From NCBI GenBank assembly GCA_963580285.1, contig OY757015.1, positions 136,352,304 to 136,416,303 of the forward strand: a DNA stretch of 64,000 bases, given 5' to 3'. The notes beneath the pieces are model-generated. The model was not told the origin of the DNA, did no database searches, and was given only the letters and a program-made list of their open reading frames with translations. Each line of letters begins with the position of its first letter. The stretch's first letter is position 1. Of this stretch, positions 20,136 to 32,480 are shown one piece after another. Source of the DNA: Lucinisca nassula. Its lineage: Eukaryota; Mollusca; Bivalvia; Lucinida; Lucinidae. Made by a program: the position numbers and the translations under genes.

Positions 20136-20432
20136 GCTAAGAATGCTTTGAACAACTGGTCTATGCGGTGCGCATTCTTCTGTCGTTTTGTCTCACTTTT
20201 ACCTTCTTTTCTTGTTAACAACTCCCTCAACTGCTGAGACCGGTAGATTAACAGAATTGTAAAATATATTGAAGGTAAGATTAACACATGATCTACATAG
20301 GTCAAGATAAAGAGACGTATTGAGGATAATAAAGGGATTACTTGTTTTTATGTCTTATTAGAAATATTATGTTGTGGGTACTTGTTATAATTGCCTCATG
20401 GAAGTGATTCTAACAATTACCTACAAAAAATG

Positions 20433-20671
20433 TTTAACCCATTGTATGCGGGAAACCCGAAAGGCCGAAAGGGGTATCTTGGCAAACAGTGCAGGCCCAG
20501 ATCAGACGCCGCAGAACGCGGCGTCTGATTAGGGCCTGAACTATTTGCTAACAAAACTTTTCATTAAAACTAGAATAAAAAGGAAAACAATAGGCCTGAC
20601 ACCCCTTATATGACAAATGGACTTGTGCAACATATAGCAATGGAAGAGGTCACTAGCATACAATGGGTTAA
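20433..20671. mobile_element. TTAA MITE, P2 variant
   Basis: The ends are TTAACCCATTGTATGC and the complement GCATACAATGGGTTAA. The centre is the GACGCCGCAGAACGCGGCGTC hairpin type. No coding capacity. Confidence 0.8.
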
Positions 20672-21116
20672 ATGCAAAAATCAGAAAAATTATCCCTAAT
20701 TTATCCTTATTATGTCCCCTTCTCTGTTCCTGTGATCTAGCTTAAGGAACAAAATGACCAACAAAAGTTTAAAAGATATATAATTTGATAATGAACCCAA
20801 GCCCAGTCAGGAGCTTTGTGACAGAGAGAAGTTTTGGGACATCTCTGAAATTTCAGTGATACATTTGTCAAAAACAAGACCTTTATATGTACTTTGTATG
20901 ACAGCTCCTCCATCAGCCCAAATTAGGGAGAAATAAGGTGGCTAACCCTGTGAACTGTTTTATTGTTCTTGTATCTTGATGCAGAGTGAACTGCTAGAGA
21001 TGTACTTTTGCCTTGGTATTGTCTCAAACTTTCACAGGGATTTGGCACTTTCAGCATATTTGTCTTTTCAACATTGGGATCAGCTGAAGTACATTTAGAG
21101 TGTCCTGGGAACTATC

Positions 21117-21344
21117 TTAAGGAGAATGGGTACACCTTCAGGGGAGTTAACTTTTGTCTCCCATTTGAATAGGGGTCAACTCTTAAAGGAAAGATTTTGC
21201 TTCTGAGGAGCAAATTCTTTCCTTCAAGAGTGGACCCCTTTTTCAGTGGGATTGAGCCCATAGAAAAGCAAACAGGAAGTCCCGAAAATTGTCTCCCTTT
21301 GAAAAATGGCAGGAAAATGTGCTGGGTGTTGCCATTCCCTTTAA
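21117..21344. mobile_element. TTAA MITE family T, copy 1
   Basis: It runs TTAAGGAGAATGGGTACACC to CCATTCCCTTTAA, with a central hairpin GAATTTGCTCCTGAGGAGC in its sister copy. Confidence 0.75.
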
Positions 21345-21399
21345 AAATTTCGGCTGGCTTCTTCTGACTAGGATAACTGATCTTGGTCATACCATAATT

Positions 21400-21690
21400 T
21401 CTTGATGACCTCGGTGGCTCAGTTCAATGTTTATTTGACTGATGATCAGGTTCACTGGTTAGATCCCTGCTGGGTTGTCAGAATTTTTTCGTGGGTTTGA
21501 TCCAGAAATCTTTTCTGTGATCATTCTCCCCCTTCCGCTAATTCAAGAAGGACAGTTGTCAGATTCTAGTGAAAGAATGTGCGCTGTACTGGTTAAAGGC
21601 TTATGCACATGTATAAACATGTGTTAGGTAAACTGAATGGCTTGACATGACCAAAGTAAAGTTGACTGGGCCATTAAACTCCAAACAAAA
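21400..21690 (+). mobile_element. tRNA-headed SINE (Thr-GGT-like family), decayed
   Basis: It starts with a decayed head GACCTCGGTGGCTCAG, has the CTTCC...TCAAGAAGGACAGTTGTC body, and ends TTGACTGGGCCATTAAACTCC. The same family is at 43376-43681, 47660-48140, 57600-58130 and 62840-63127. Confidence 0.7.
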
Positions 21691-21708
21691 CCCAAACCAT
21701 AATTTCTG

Positions 21709-21950
21709 TTAAGGGGAATGGTTACACCTTCAGGGGAGGCAACTTGTGCAAAAGTATTTTTGTCTCCCATGTCAATAGGGGTCAACTCTTAAAGGAAAGA
21801 ATTTGCTCCTGAGGAGCAAATTCTTTCCTTTAAGAGGAGACCCCTTTTTCAGTGGGACAGGGCTTATAGAAAAGCAAACAGGAAGTCCCAAAAGTTGTCT
21901 CCATTTGTAAAATGGCAGAAAAATCTTCCAGGTGTTCCCATTCACCTTAA
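21709..21950. mobile_element. TTAA MITE family T, copy 2
   Basis: TTAAGGGGAATGGTTACACC to CCCATTCACCTTAA. The central palindrome GAATTTGCTCCTGAGGAGC is intact here. Confidence 0.78.
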
Positions 21951-22524
21951 GTTGATGACTGTGTATATCATAAAAATCAGTCATTACAACGAGGTTCCCC
22001 TGTACTATACAGTTTAAAATAAGCAGAAGGAAGCTTATTCCATTGGTCATTTTATTCTGATAAATGCTGTTTTAGATGTAACTATCCATGCATGTGTATG
22101 ATATTGTCTGTAACCTTTGTTATATTTTTTCATTTGTTTTTTGCACAGATCTATATTGTACAACCTTAGGATGCTAGAAACATTTTGCACAAAACAGAAA
22201 CTGAAATGTTTCATTTCTGAAATTGATAATTTAACAGTGCCACACTAGCAATGACATTGGAGGACATATTCTAATGTTAGATTTTCCTGGCCTTGGCATA
22301 AGAGTGAGAGTTTCTTAACTGCAGATTTTCTCATGAACTTTCCAAACTTGCATGGCTGGGATATATCAATCCATTTGTTAAGCTGTAGAGTTGACCAGAC
22401 TTTTGTTACACTTAACTACCAGTAGTTTAAACTCACACCAGACTACTAAATTTTATTACTTTGATCATTAAAATCAAAAAGATACTTGATACATGTATGA
22501 CTGCAAAACCATGTTGATTTCATC
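21951..22524. other. no recognised feature
   Basis: AT-rich unique-looking sequence without a supported frame or repeat. Confidence 0.35.
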
Positions 22525-22748
22525 TTAAAGCAGTTCTAGCTCTTATCATGCCGTTCACGACAACCCCAATCTTTGGAAACAGTGTAGATCCAGATCAGAT
22601 GGCTTCTGAAGAAGCCATCTGATCAGGATCTACACTGTTTGACATTCAATTTATGAATTTTTAGGAATAAATTACATCAAGTAATTTGATTGGTTGATAG
22701 ACAGAAATGGGTGTGGCTAAACTGAAAATTCAGCAAGAGAAGGGTTAA
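22525..22748. mobile_element. TTAA MITE family P1
   Basis: Right end CAGCAAGAGAAGGGTTAA. The hairpin GATGGCTTCTGAAGAAGCC is at 22576-22640. The left end is eroded (TTAAAGCAGTTC). Confidence 0.75.
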
Positions 22749-22929
22749 ATATGCTTGTGATAGAATGAGCTTAACATCACCCCCAACCCCCCAATCCCAA
22801 TAGTCCACCTTGCTCTGTCTGCCTGTGCAGCCAACAACCCATTTAAATAGCTAGCAATACAACTAGTGATCTAGAACTCATAGTTGAAGATAAAGGATAT
22901 GTATTAAACAAGATATTTTGGGATATTTT

Positions 22930-24380
22930 TATGCCCCCGCATCGTATGATGCCGGGGGCATATAGTTTTTCGGTTTTCCGTACGTGCGTCCGTGGGTACG
23001 TGCGTACGGTTTCCGAACGTACGAAAGTGTGTACGTACGTACGTACGTACGTACGTACGTACGTACGTAATCCTGTTAGACTCAGGTTAAGGTTTTTGTA
23101 CAAGGTAGAACTTGAGCTCATATTTTCCAAACCATACAATAGATTTGGTTTATATTTAGTATGATGATAGATATAGGTCCAAAGTTTTATTCAGCAATAC
23201 CCCCACCCATACCCTAGACCTCAAGGTCAAGGTCGTGGACTTTGAAATTTTTAACGTTTAAGACCCAGGTTAAGGTATTTGTACCAGGTAGAACTTGAGC
23301 TCATATTTTCCAAACCGTGTAATGAATTTGGTTCATATTCGGTATGATGATAGATATAGGACAGAAGTTTTATTCAGCAATACCCCCACCCATACCCATG
23401 ACCTCAAGGTCAAGGTCATGGACTTGAAATTTTTAATGTTTAAGACCCAGGTTAAGGTATTTGTACCAGGTAGAACTTGAGCTCATATTTTCATAACCAT
23501 ACAATGGATTTGGTTTATATTTACTATGATGATACATATAGGTCCAATGGTTTATTCAGCAATACCCCCACCCATACCCATGACCTCAAGGTCAAGGTCA
23601 TAGAATTAGAAAATTTTTAATGTTTAAGACTTTGGTTAAGGTATTTGTACCACCAATTTCAATAAACTTCACACAAATGTTCCTTATAAAAATATCTCGT
23701 GCAGGTTTGACTTTTAAGGTCATGGCCTCAAGGTCAAGGTCACAGAGGTTATTTTTAGAAAAACTTTGTCATTGCTCTAGCGCCTACATTTCTTCACTGA
23801 TTTCAATATAAGTTCACAAAAATGTTCCTTATGACAATATCTTGAGCGAGTTCGACTTTCAAGGTCATCACCTCAAGGTCAAGGTCACAGTGGCTATTTT
23901 TAGAAAAACTTTGTCATTGCTCTAGCGCCTACATTTCTTCACCAATTTCAATATAACTTCATACAAATGTTCCTTATGACAATATCTCAAGCTATTTTGA
24001 CTTTCAAGTTCAAGGTCACTGTGGTTATTTTTAGAAAAACTTTGTCTTCACTCTAGCGCTTACATTTCTTGACTAATTTCAATATAACTTCACACAAATG
24101 TTCCTTATGACAATATCTCTAGCGAGTTCCACTTTCAAGGTCAAGGTCACTGTGGTTATTTTTAGAAAAACTTTGTCACCCCTCTAGCTCTTACATTTCT
24201 TCACCGATTTCAAAATAACTTCACACAAATGTTCCTTATGACAATATCTCGAGCGATTTCGACTTTTAACGTCAAGGTCACTATTGGTGGAACGCCGAAA
24301 CTCGCACAGATTGGTATTTGCACCACTTAAAGATTAATGTGCTAAGCGGGGGCATCTGTGTACTTTGGACACATTTCTAG
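22930..24380 (+). mobile_element. Helitron-like element H1 with internal tandem repeats
   Basis: The 5' end is a stem-loop ATGCCCCCGC...GCCGGGGGCAT followed by short GTGCGTCCGTGGGTACG repeats and a TACG microsatellite (23030-23070). Two tandem arrays follow: about 182-bp units (23090-23640) and about 150-bp units (23730-24280), each with AAGGTCAAGGTCA. Near the 3' end GCGGGGGCAT complements the 5' start, then a weak hairpin and CTAG. No protein is encoded. The 5' TC of a classical Helitron is not evident. Confidence 0.68.
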
Positions 24381-24499
24381 TTTCTTATTTCTTCATAAAA
24401 GCATACATTGTGGGTACTTATTAGAATAATCTCCTCAAGGCATTTTTAACAAGTGCCCACAATGTGTGTTTCTAACAAGACTGAAGATATAAGGAAAAT

Positions 24500-24716
24500 T
24501 ATCGGTTAGCCCCTATCCTGATTTTCACCACAACCCATACCTCTGCAAACAGTGTAGATCCAGATCAGATGGCTTCTAAAGAAGCAATCTGATCAGGATC
24601 TACACTGTTCATCATGTAGTTTGTGAATTGAATGAATACAGTATATCAAGCAGTTTGATTGGTTGAGTCAGCAATGGGTGTGGCTGAATTAATTTATTCA
24701 GCAGGATAAGGGTTAA
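24500..24716. mobile_element. TTAA MITE family P1
   Basis: Right end CAGCAGGATAAGGGTTAA. Hairpin GATCAGATGGCTTCT at 24546-24610. Left end eroded. Confidence 0.75.
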
Positions 24717-24865
24717 TTATCCTTGTTACCTACCCTTATCTGGAGCTATGAGAACTTTAACCCTGAGGCATCTTGCTTCCCAACACCATGTTTACATCCC
24801 TTTGTAAAGAACACCCATGAAAACCCTATCTTGTGTAAAGAAAACAAGTGTAAAATGTTTTCCTT

Positions 24866-25085
24866 GTTTTCCAGCCAATCCAATTAGCACCAGAAGGCCC
24901 AAAATGGCTGAACTTTTTGCAAACAGTGCAAGCCCAGATCACACGCCGCAGATCGGGCGTCTGCGGCATCTGATCTGGACCTACACTATTTGCACAAAGT
25001 TCAGCCATTTTCCTAATTAATTTGGAAGAAAACACAACCTGACATCCCTAAATTTTGAAATGGACTCCTGCTATATATAAAGAGG
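24866..25085 (-). mobile_element. TTAA MITE family P2, eroded
   Basis: It carries AAAATGGCTGAACTTTTTGC, an irregular hairpin with GCCGCAGATCGGGCG, and AACCTGACATCCCTAAA to GAAGATTCCATTT, the P2 order on the minus strand. The terminal TTAA is lost. Confidence 0.65.
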
Positions 25086-25454
25086 AAGATTCCATTTGGT
25101 ACAAAAAGGTTTAAAATCAACTCAGCATGAAGTGGTTGTAACAAGCACCAACAGTCTATGTTTACATTAGAAATCATGCCATCTTGTAAAACAATGGAAT
25201 TGTGTGATAAAACAACCTGTACTAAATTTTTGTGAAAGAGCATTTTAGCTCACCTGGACGAACTCCATGAAGAGCTATTGCACTATCCCCTGCATTGTGG
25301 GTGGAGTCGGCGTCCACATTTTCAATAATTTTTTTTAAAAACTTCTAATTTCCAAACCATATGATGCATTTGGTTCATATTTGCTATGATGATAGATATA
25401 TGTCCAAAGTTTTATTCAGCATTACCCACGCCCATGTCACAGACAAAGAAATTT

Positions 25455-26745
25455 TTATGCCCCCAACTTTAAAAAAGTTGGGGGGCATATTGCTTCTGGC
25501 TTGTCCGTCCATTCGTACGTCACGCTTTCTTGTGCATAGCATATCTTTAGAACCGTGTATGCTAGTGTTTTGAAATTTCATATATGGGTTCCTCATGAAA
25601 AAATAGTTGACCCGTATTTTTTTTCTTGTCCAAATTATCTCCCCTTCTTGAATTATTTCCCCTTTAATTAAATAACATAGAATTCTCGTTAGCAAGATAT
25701 CTCAAAAAGTATTTGAGCTACAGCCTTGATATTTGGTATAGTGATTGGGACTAAGGAGGAGATTACCTGATTAAATTTTCAACCAATTCTATAAAATTTT
25801 GTTAGAGTTATGGCCCTTTGTAATTTTTTGCCACTCAATTGTGTTGCTTTCTGGTGCATAGCATATCTTTAGAACCGTGTATGCTAGTGTTTTGAAATTT
25901 CATATATGGGTTCCTCATGAAAAAATAGTTGACCCGTATTTTTATTCTTGTCCAAATTATCTCCCCTTCTTGAATTATTTCCCCTTTAATTAAATAACAT
26001 AGAATTCTCGTTAGCAAGATATCTCAAAAAGTATTTGAGCTACAGCCTTGATATTTGGTATAGTGATTGGGACTAAGGAGGAGACTACCTGATTAAATTT
26101 TCAACCAATTCGATAAAATTTTGTTAGAGTTATGGCCCTTTGTAATTTTTTGCTACTCAATTGTGTTGCTTTCTGGTGCATAGCATATCTTCAGAACCGT
26201 GTATGCTAGTGTTTTGAAATTTCATATATGAGTTCCTCATGAAAAAATAGTTGACCCGTATTTTTTTTCTTGTCCAAATTATCTCCCCTTCTTGAATTAT
26301 TTCCCCTTTAATTAAAAAACATAGAATTCTCGTTAGCAAGATATCTCAAAAAGTATTTAAGCTACAGCCCTGATACATGGTATAGTGATTGGGACTAAGG
26401 AGGAGACTACCTGATTAAATTTCCAACCAATTCTATAAAATTTTGTTAAAGTTATGGCCCTTTATAATTTTTTGCCTCTCAATTGTGTTTCTTTCTGGTG
26501 CATAGCATATCTTTAGAACCGTGTATGCTAGTGTTTTGAAATTTCATATATGGGTTCCTCATGAAAAAATAGTTGACCAGTATTTTTTTTCTTGTCCAAA
26601 TTATCTCCCCTTCTTGAATTATTTCCCCTTTAATTAAATAACATAGAATTCTCGTTTTTTTGGCGATAATGGATTTTTGAAAATTTGGGCATTTATGGAC
26701 AAGCATATGGTTGGGGGCATAGTGTTTTACAAACACCATTTCTAG
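25455..26745 (+). mobile_element. Helitron-like element H2 with 322-bp tandem repeats
   Basis: 5' stem-loop ATGCCCCCAAC...GTTGGGGGGCAT, then GTCCGTCCATTCGTACG. Units of exactly 322 bp start at 25535, 25857, 26179 and 26501. The 3' end has GGTTGGGGGCAT (complement of the start), the perfect hairpin GTGTTTTACAAACAC, then CATTTCTAG. The repeated minus-strand open frames of about 60 codons are a product of the tandem units and not genes. Confidence 0.75.
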
Positions 26746-26856
26746 TTATGTTAAAGTTTTTTTAGAGCTCATACTTACCAGACTATAGGATGGATTTGGT
26801 TCATACTTGGTATGATGATAGATGGGTCCAAGGTTTTTAATTATTCAGCAATACCC

Positions 26857-27157
26857 TTGCCCCCGCCCACTGGGGCTTGGATAAATAGATTGGGCTGCAT
26901 GATGCTTCCACACAGAGCTGAAACCAACCGCACATGAGTACTGGTAAACCGCTTAGAAGGTCTAAGCCTTCCCAGGCAAAGTAGTATGAGTCAAACCATC
27001 CATGCATAGAAACCCTATTGGTTTCATTGGGTGGCAGGGATTGAGATGTCATTTCACCTCAGTGTCGGGTAAAAGTCACACAAATTTGGAAGCAACATCT
27101 CCAAAATGACCTAAATAGTGTTGACAGGGACGTTAAACCTCAAATCAAACAACCAAA
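26857..27157 (+). mobile_element. headless SINE with target duplication
   Basis: A full copy from GCCCCCGCCCACTGGGGC to CCTCAAATCAAACAACC. ATTCAGCAATACCC flanks it on both sides (26843-26856 and 27158-27171), a 14-bp target duplication. It interrupts the AGCTCACC element remnant. Confidence 0.92.
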
Positions 27158-27524
27158 ATTCAGCAATACCCACAGCTCATATTTTCCAAACCATATGATG
27201 GATTTGGTTCGTATCTGGTATGTTGGTAGATAAAGGGGCAAAGTTACATTCAGCAATACCCTCCCACATGCCAATGACCTCAAGGTCAAGGTCACAGACT
27301 TAGTTATTTTTAATGGTTTCTTATCAAAACTTCTGTCCAGTGTCTGACATTCCCTACAAAATGATATCTGTATGATGCCTATATCTTATTGGGTTCAAAA
27401 GGTTTGCACTTTCATACACCCATAAGGTCCCCTTTTCCCTTACGGGTCACATATGTTACCCATAAGGAAAATGAGCCCTTAATCATCCTTGTTACATCAT
27501 CTTATCTGGAGCTATGATAAACCC

Positions 27525-28025
27525 ATATATGAGAATGGAATATTCCACCTAATTAGTTAGGGGTGGTCCATTTTCAATTATAGGGGTGTCCAGTTAGTTT
27601 TGTTTGTGGTAAGGTTTTAAAAAATGTAAGGACTTCAAGCAAAAAGTGTAGACTCAGACCAGATGCCACATTCTGCGGCGTCTGATCTTGGTCTACACTG
27701 TTTGCCAATGGCCCAAAAAAGGGCAGCTAGGCATTTATGGGTAAATGTTTATTATGCATGAGGAAGGTTTCAAATTCATTTTTCAGTGGATAATTATGGG
27801 AATTTTAATTAACTTTTCAAACTAACAAATTCAGTGCACATAACATTACGACAACACACGCATGTGATAGCGTGCATTCTTTCATATCTCCAATGATGAA
27901 AATTTGTTAATTTTTCTTATTTATTCTCCAAATATAGGTTCTGGTTGCTCGTTAGAACCATCTCATTAAGGCAGTTCCATCTCATTGAGGCGGTTCAAAG
28001 GAGTACCCGCAACCTATGTCTTGGA
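27525..28025. mobile_element. eroded P2 MITE and a foldback
   Basis: 27525-27745 has the P2 order (GAATGGAATATTCC, AGGGGTGTCCAG, GCGGCGTCTGATC hairpin, ATTTATGGG) with damaged ends. 27940-28025 is a foldback of TAGGTTCTGGTTGCTCGTTA and its complement; related pieces lie at 6177, 16200, 20372 and 24408. Confidence 0.55.
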
Positions 28026-28088
28026 GCTGCACTAAGAAAAATGATGTAAACCTCAGGTTTCTCTATAGAAAGTGGGGTTTAGAGGTAG

Positions 28089-28484
28089 GGCTGGTTAATC
28101 GAAGCTGAAAAGATAATCAATTATCAACCCTGTCATTGCAATCAATAATCGATTAGTAATCGCTAAGGTTTTTGTTATAATTTTACCTGTCTGGCTTTCT
28201 TCTGAGCATGACTCTTACCATATGTTGCACTTTACCATATTTATATTTTAACAGACAGGCCTGAGCAAACAGTGTAGACCCAGTTGAGAAGCCGCAAAAT
28301 GCGGTGTCTCATCAGGGTCTCCACTGTTTTGCCACTCATCCAGCTATTTTAGGCATAACTTTGGGTAGTAAATTGTACGTATCAAGTAATCGATTAAAAG
28401 CAAATCAGAAATGATAATCATTTTTGTTGAATTTATCGATCGATTAATCGATTATACGATTAATCATGTCAGCCTTATTTAGAG
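28089..28484. mobile_element. foldback MITE family R
   Basis: AGGGCTGGTTAATCGAAGC at the left and TTAATCATGTCAGCCTTA at the right, with the GCAAACAGTGTAGACCC hairpin in the middle. Confidence 0.78.
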
Positions 28485-28899
28485 GGGTGTTCATTTCACG
28501 GACTTGTTAACATGATGATACTTATTTTATTTTTACAATGGGTAGCAATGGCTAGCACTCATTCTTCATCTTTATATATAGTAATTTGATAGGAAAAAGT
28601 ACGAGCCTGTGTGCAAGTTGCCCTGTGCAGCCAGCTAAGATGCAGATAAGCCTGCTTATGTGTGTAGTCTGGTCAGTGTCTTGGCAAGTCACAGGAGTCT
28701 GTGGACCTTCGGCATCCACAGTGTGAAAAGTGGGGACATTTATGTGGCTGCACTAGTATGAAGGTTGCTGTCAGTCTTATCTGATTGCACCTGTTAACCT
28801 TTCTTTAAGATGCAGCAAAAAAACTGCATCTGAAAAATGTCATCTGTTTATGTCGTCTGCTGATTTTTTTTTTTAAACTTTCAAAATATACTTTTGCAT

Positions 28900-29260
28900 A
28901 CAGGTAAACAGTGTGGATCAGGAACAGACTGCTCCTAGAGGAGCAGTCTGATCTGGGTCCACACTGTTTGCAAAAATCACTTTTAAAGTTACCAGCAGAC
29001 GATAAAACAGACGACAATTGTTGTGATTGGCATGTTATGGCTAATCATTGTCCTGTTGAATCAGAATACGCATTACCTTTTGCAAACAGTGTAGATACAG
29101 ATCTGCTGGATTCTGATGTAGCCATCTGATCAGTGTCTACACTGTTTGATATTCAGTCAATGACTTTGTAGGAATTATTTATTTTAAGTAAGCTGATTGA
29201 TTAGATGTCACAAATTGGTGTGGCTAAATTAATTTTTTCAGCAGGAAAAAAGTTTTGTTG
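28900..29260. mobile_element. two hairpin modules with MITE remnants
   Basis: 28906-28975 is a hairpin AACAGACTGCTCCTAGAGG. 29040-29255 is a P1-like copy (TTGTCCTGTTGAATCAG, hairpin at 29081-29150, TTTTTCAGCAGGAAA) without clean TTAA ends. Confidence 0.6.
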
Positions 29261-29305
29261 TACCAGTAATTTTGATTTATTATTTTATTTTTTGCTGGGG
29301 TCCAG

Positions 29306-29775
29306 GCGCCAGTTGTTCAAAGCATGTTTAGCTAAACAGGCTCATTACTGGTCATATTGTTAATTGTTCTAGCAAGTTTAATATTTTAAACTTTGGTATT
29401 TTTGCTGACAAAATGTGAGTAGCTTTTGCAAATGCAAAAGCTGCTCACCTTTTTATCAGCAAAAATATAAGCATATTTGGCACAATAAATGATCAAAATT
29501 TTAGCGATACGTTAACTAACAACATCGTTAGTTTTGAACAACTGGCCCCAGCTGTTCAAAGGATCTGTAGCTTAACGAGATCAATATTGGTCAGAATGAT
29601 AATTGTTCTAGCATAGTACAATACTTGGTATAATGGTATTTTTGCTGAAAAAGTGTTGGTAGTTTTTGCATCTATAGCTACTCGGAGTTTTTTTTAGCAA
29701 AAATATTAATATATTTGCCATATAAAACGATAAAAATGTTAATAATACAGCATTAGATTTGAACATCTTGGTCCA
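29306..29775. mobile_element. foldback MITE family Q, two adjoining copies
   Basis: 29306-29549 has ends CAGTTGTTCAAAGC and TTTTGAACAACTGGCCCC and the hairpin GCAAATGCAAAAGCTGCTC. 29549-29775 is a second, more eroded copy starting at the end of the first. Confidence 0.75.
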
Positions 29776-29817
29776 GATGTTTTATGTGAATTGTTAATCT
29801 TTATTGTATTTATCCTA

Positions 29818-30003
29818 AATATTCGGACACGTAAACTCCTTACCATACTTGTTCCAAAATTTGAACAAGTACAATTTACTGCCCAATGTTGTGTCTAAGA
29901 GTAGGGGATAAGTGGCAAACAGAGTAGACCCAGATGAGATGCCACATTATGTGGCATCTCATCTGGGTCTACACTGTTTGCTCAGGCCCTGTCTGTCTGA
30001 ATA
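29818..30003. mobile_element. MITE family V
   Basis: Ends AATATTCGGACAC and CTGTCTGTCTGAATAC around the hairpin GAGATGCCACATTATGTGG. A second copy is at 58152-58343. Confidence 0.68.
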
Positions 30004-30524
30004 CATATAACAAATATGTTAATTCATCTTATTCTGAATGGAATCTTGCACCTTGTTTAGTTTCAAAACATGGAAATGTCAGGTTTTTTAATTTCTTGAA
30101 AATAGGCAGAACCTTTTGTGAACATTGAAGGCTCTGATCAGATCCTACATTCTGTGGCATCTCATCTGGGCCTGCACTGGTTGCCATTGTACGGGTTTTG
30201 GTTTTACCTGTATAAAAGTAGTTAGAGGGCATATGAGCATGCAAAACAAGCTTCAGAATCATGAGTTATTATAGACTTACCGGTATGCCAATTTTCCTTT
30301 GACATTGTCATTTAAGTGTGTACCTTGTCATTTGACAAAACATGCTTGGACTATGCAATGAGTTTTCTACTATTGGCATTTTTGTTGATTTTAGTGGTTT
30401 TAGTTAACTGTTATAATAACAGGGCTGTTAAGGAAGTAACAGTATTCGAGGAGTTCGTTGATCACAGTCAGAGGGTCAGAAAAACTGCCCAAGCTCCAAT
30501 ATATACAAAATGTCTATTCCTATG

Positions 30525-30825
30525 ATATGCATCTACTGGGTATCCTGGGAACGGGAGGTCACAAGTTCAATCCCGGGCCGCGACATACCAAAGTCGTTAA
30601 TAATGGTACTAGCTGCTCCTCGCTTGGCACTCAGATTTATGGGGTACAGCTAGGACTGGTCGACCCAATGTCAGGATAATGTGACTGGGTGTGGTATCAT
30701 GTAATGTGTCTGGGACATGATACTTCAGTGAGGCAGCACTATAAAAGTGAGCATTGAGCTCCCTGTCGCAACCAGACACCGTCGTGATATGACTGAAAAA
30801 TTGTTGAAAGCGACGTTAAACCCGA

Positions 30826-30860
<35 letters not shown>
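30525..30860 (+). mobile_element. SINE with a tRNA 3' half and a CA-repeat tail
   Basis: A B box GTTCAATCCCGGGC lies near 30565, the body ends TTGTTGAAAGCGACGTTAAA, and a CA microsatellite (30829-30860) forms the tail. The A box part is eroded, so the start is approximate. Confidence 0.65.
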
Positions 30861-30863
<3 letters not shown>

Positions 30864-31110
30864 CTGGGTATTCGTGCAGTTTATATCCTGTACTTGTCCC
30901 CTGAAAAACCAACACCTCTGTAAACTGCCTCAAAGATTAACGTTAGAACATGAAAAGTCGTAACTATGTCAGATTGCAAAAGCTACTCAAGTTTTTTTAT
31001 TTCTGCAAAGATACCCTGGCAGACAATTTACATATGAGCCGGTGCACAGCATTTCCTACAACTTACATGTGCGCCCAGCGAAGAATCATATCAGCCTGTG
31101 CATCCATATA

Positions 31111-31879
31111 CTGTAAAACACTTATATTTCGCAGTCATTTTTTTGGCACTATTGGCGGTCAAGGAAAAAAAACACCAAATTTAAAATCCCACATAAAGAT
31201 CAAACAGTGTATAACAAAACGGAAAAAATTCTCTTCCGAATACACATCGAAAGTGTAATAAAGGGAAATAAAACGTCAATCAGCCAAGGGCATTAACCGT
31301 TACGAAAGAAAAAAATGTATTTACTTTCTAGAAGTAGAGCATACTGTTAGGGAGCATAGCTGAAAGTTATTCTATCCAACCAGAGTAAAAGATAATTTAT
31401 CAAGTCCTTCTCATTGCTTAACATGTCAATTATTAAGACATTTAGCGTACTAAACAGGGACGAATAAAAGAAAATACATCTTGACAGTAATTGTCAAAAT
31501 TGCATGTATAATTGGTAATTGATTGGCAGATTTGTCTGTGATTACACCAAATCTGACATTTTGAGTAGCTAAAGAGTGAATGCAAAACTATAACTAATGA
31601 TAACTTGTTTTATTGAGTAATTAAATATTATTAGCACTGATTTGTATTCACTCAAACAACAAGAACAGTGCAGTGTGAAAAACAGTTTAAAATCGCACTG
31701 TATGACTTGCAAATCACCATGTAGGATACGAATGCATAAGACACACAAGCCTACGTTAAAAATCACAGATTTTGTTGTTTATTTCTGAAATTGAAAATCC
31801 GCTAAAATAAAATTCCGTGAAAAGGTCCATTCATAAAAACTGCCAAAATTTGCTGCCGCCAAATTTAAGTGTTTTACAG
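31111..31879. mobile_element. TA-flanked DNA element, mariner-like ends
   Basis: TA (31109-31110) is followed by CTGTAAAACACTTA, and the complement TAAGTGTTTTACAG ends at 31879 before TA (31880-31881). The inverted arms continue imperfectly for about 90 bases. No transposase is encoded. TA duplication is usual for Tc1/mariner elements. Confidence 0.75.
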
Positions 31880-31881
31880 TA

Positions 31882-32480
31882 GTCTGACCTGAGACTTCTC
31901 TTGCTGCATGAAGATGCATTGGGCCCTTAGCTATCCTTAGAGTGCACAATGAAGACTGATCAGACTGCATGGATGTGCAGGCTGATCTGAGTCTTCGTTG
32001 GGCGCTCGTCTTATTGAAGGTTTTGTCGTGCGCTGGCTCATATTATATTGTCAGGCCTCATATATACTTTTCTTAAATGTAATTCATAACTTCAAATGGC
32101 CGTTTGCTCTAAACATTTCTGTACTGCTTTAACCCATCTTATTCTGAATGGAATCATCTGCCTTATATACAATGTATAACAGTAGGCTCCTGCTGAGGCA
32201 ATAACTAAAAATGATCATACAGACCAATTGAACAGTGTGAATCCTACGATGCATAGTGTTTCCCCTTTGGCTCTCTCCATTGGCTGAGTGGCTCGGATAC
32301 ATGTATGAGGAAAATGAAAGTAGATGAAAACTCGCATGTCTTAAGGATTTGAGCAAAAAATTGTTGTTTATAATCCAGATACTGATATACAAGTTCATTC
32401 ATCAGCTACGCTAATATTAATTACCGCACCCTGTGCTTTGATATTACTTAATGAAAGTAAACCATGTTTACGGATAGTAC
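31882..32480. other. no gene recognised; small repeats only
   Basis: 31960-32010 holds an imperfect hairpin (CAGACTGCATGGATGTGCAGG). 32129-32170 is a P2 left-end fragment (TTAACCCATCTTATTCTG). Nothing else was recognised. Confidence 0.45.

Larger units (their letters stand above)
25246..27340 (+). mobile_element. AGCTCACC element remnant carrying nested insertions
   Basis: It begins TTTAGCTCACCTGG and has body pieces with TTCCAAACCATATGATG and TATTCAGCAATACCC at 25345-25440, 26750-26860 and 27160-27340. The pieces are separated by element H2 (25455-26745) and a headless SINE (26857-27157). Confidence 0.65.

Noticed and set aside
22931..23164. Open frames over the TACG microsatellite
   Set aside because: Low-complexity translation on both strands; the stretch belongs to element H1.
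25384..26739. Four similar minus-strand open frames
   Set aside because: They are copies of the 322-bp tandem unit in H2 and not a gene family.
31111..31879. Possible gene between the TA-flanked inverted repeats
   Set aside because: No open frame of useful length and no transposase motif; non-autonomous element.
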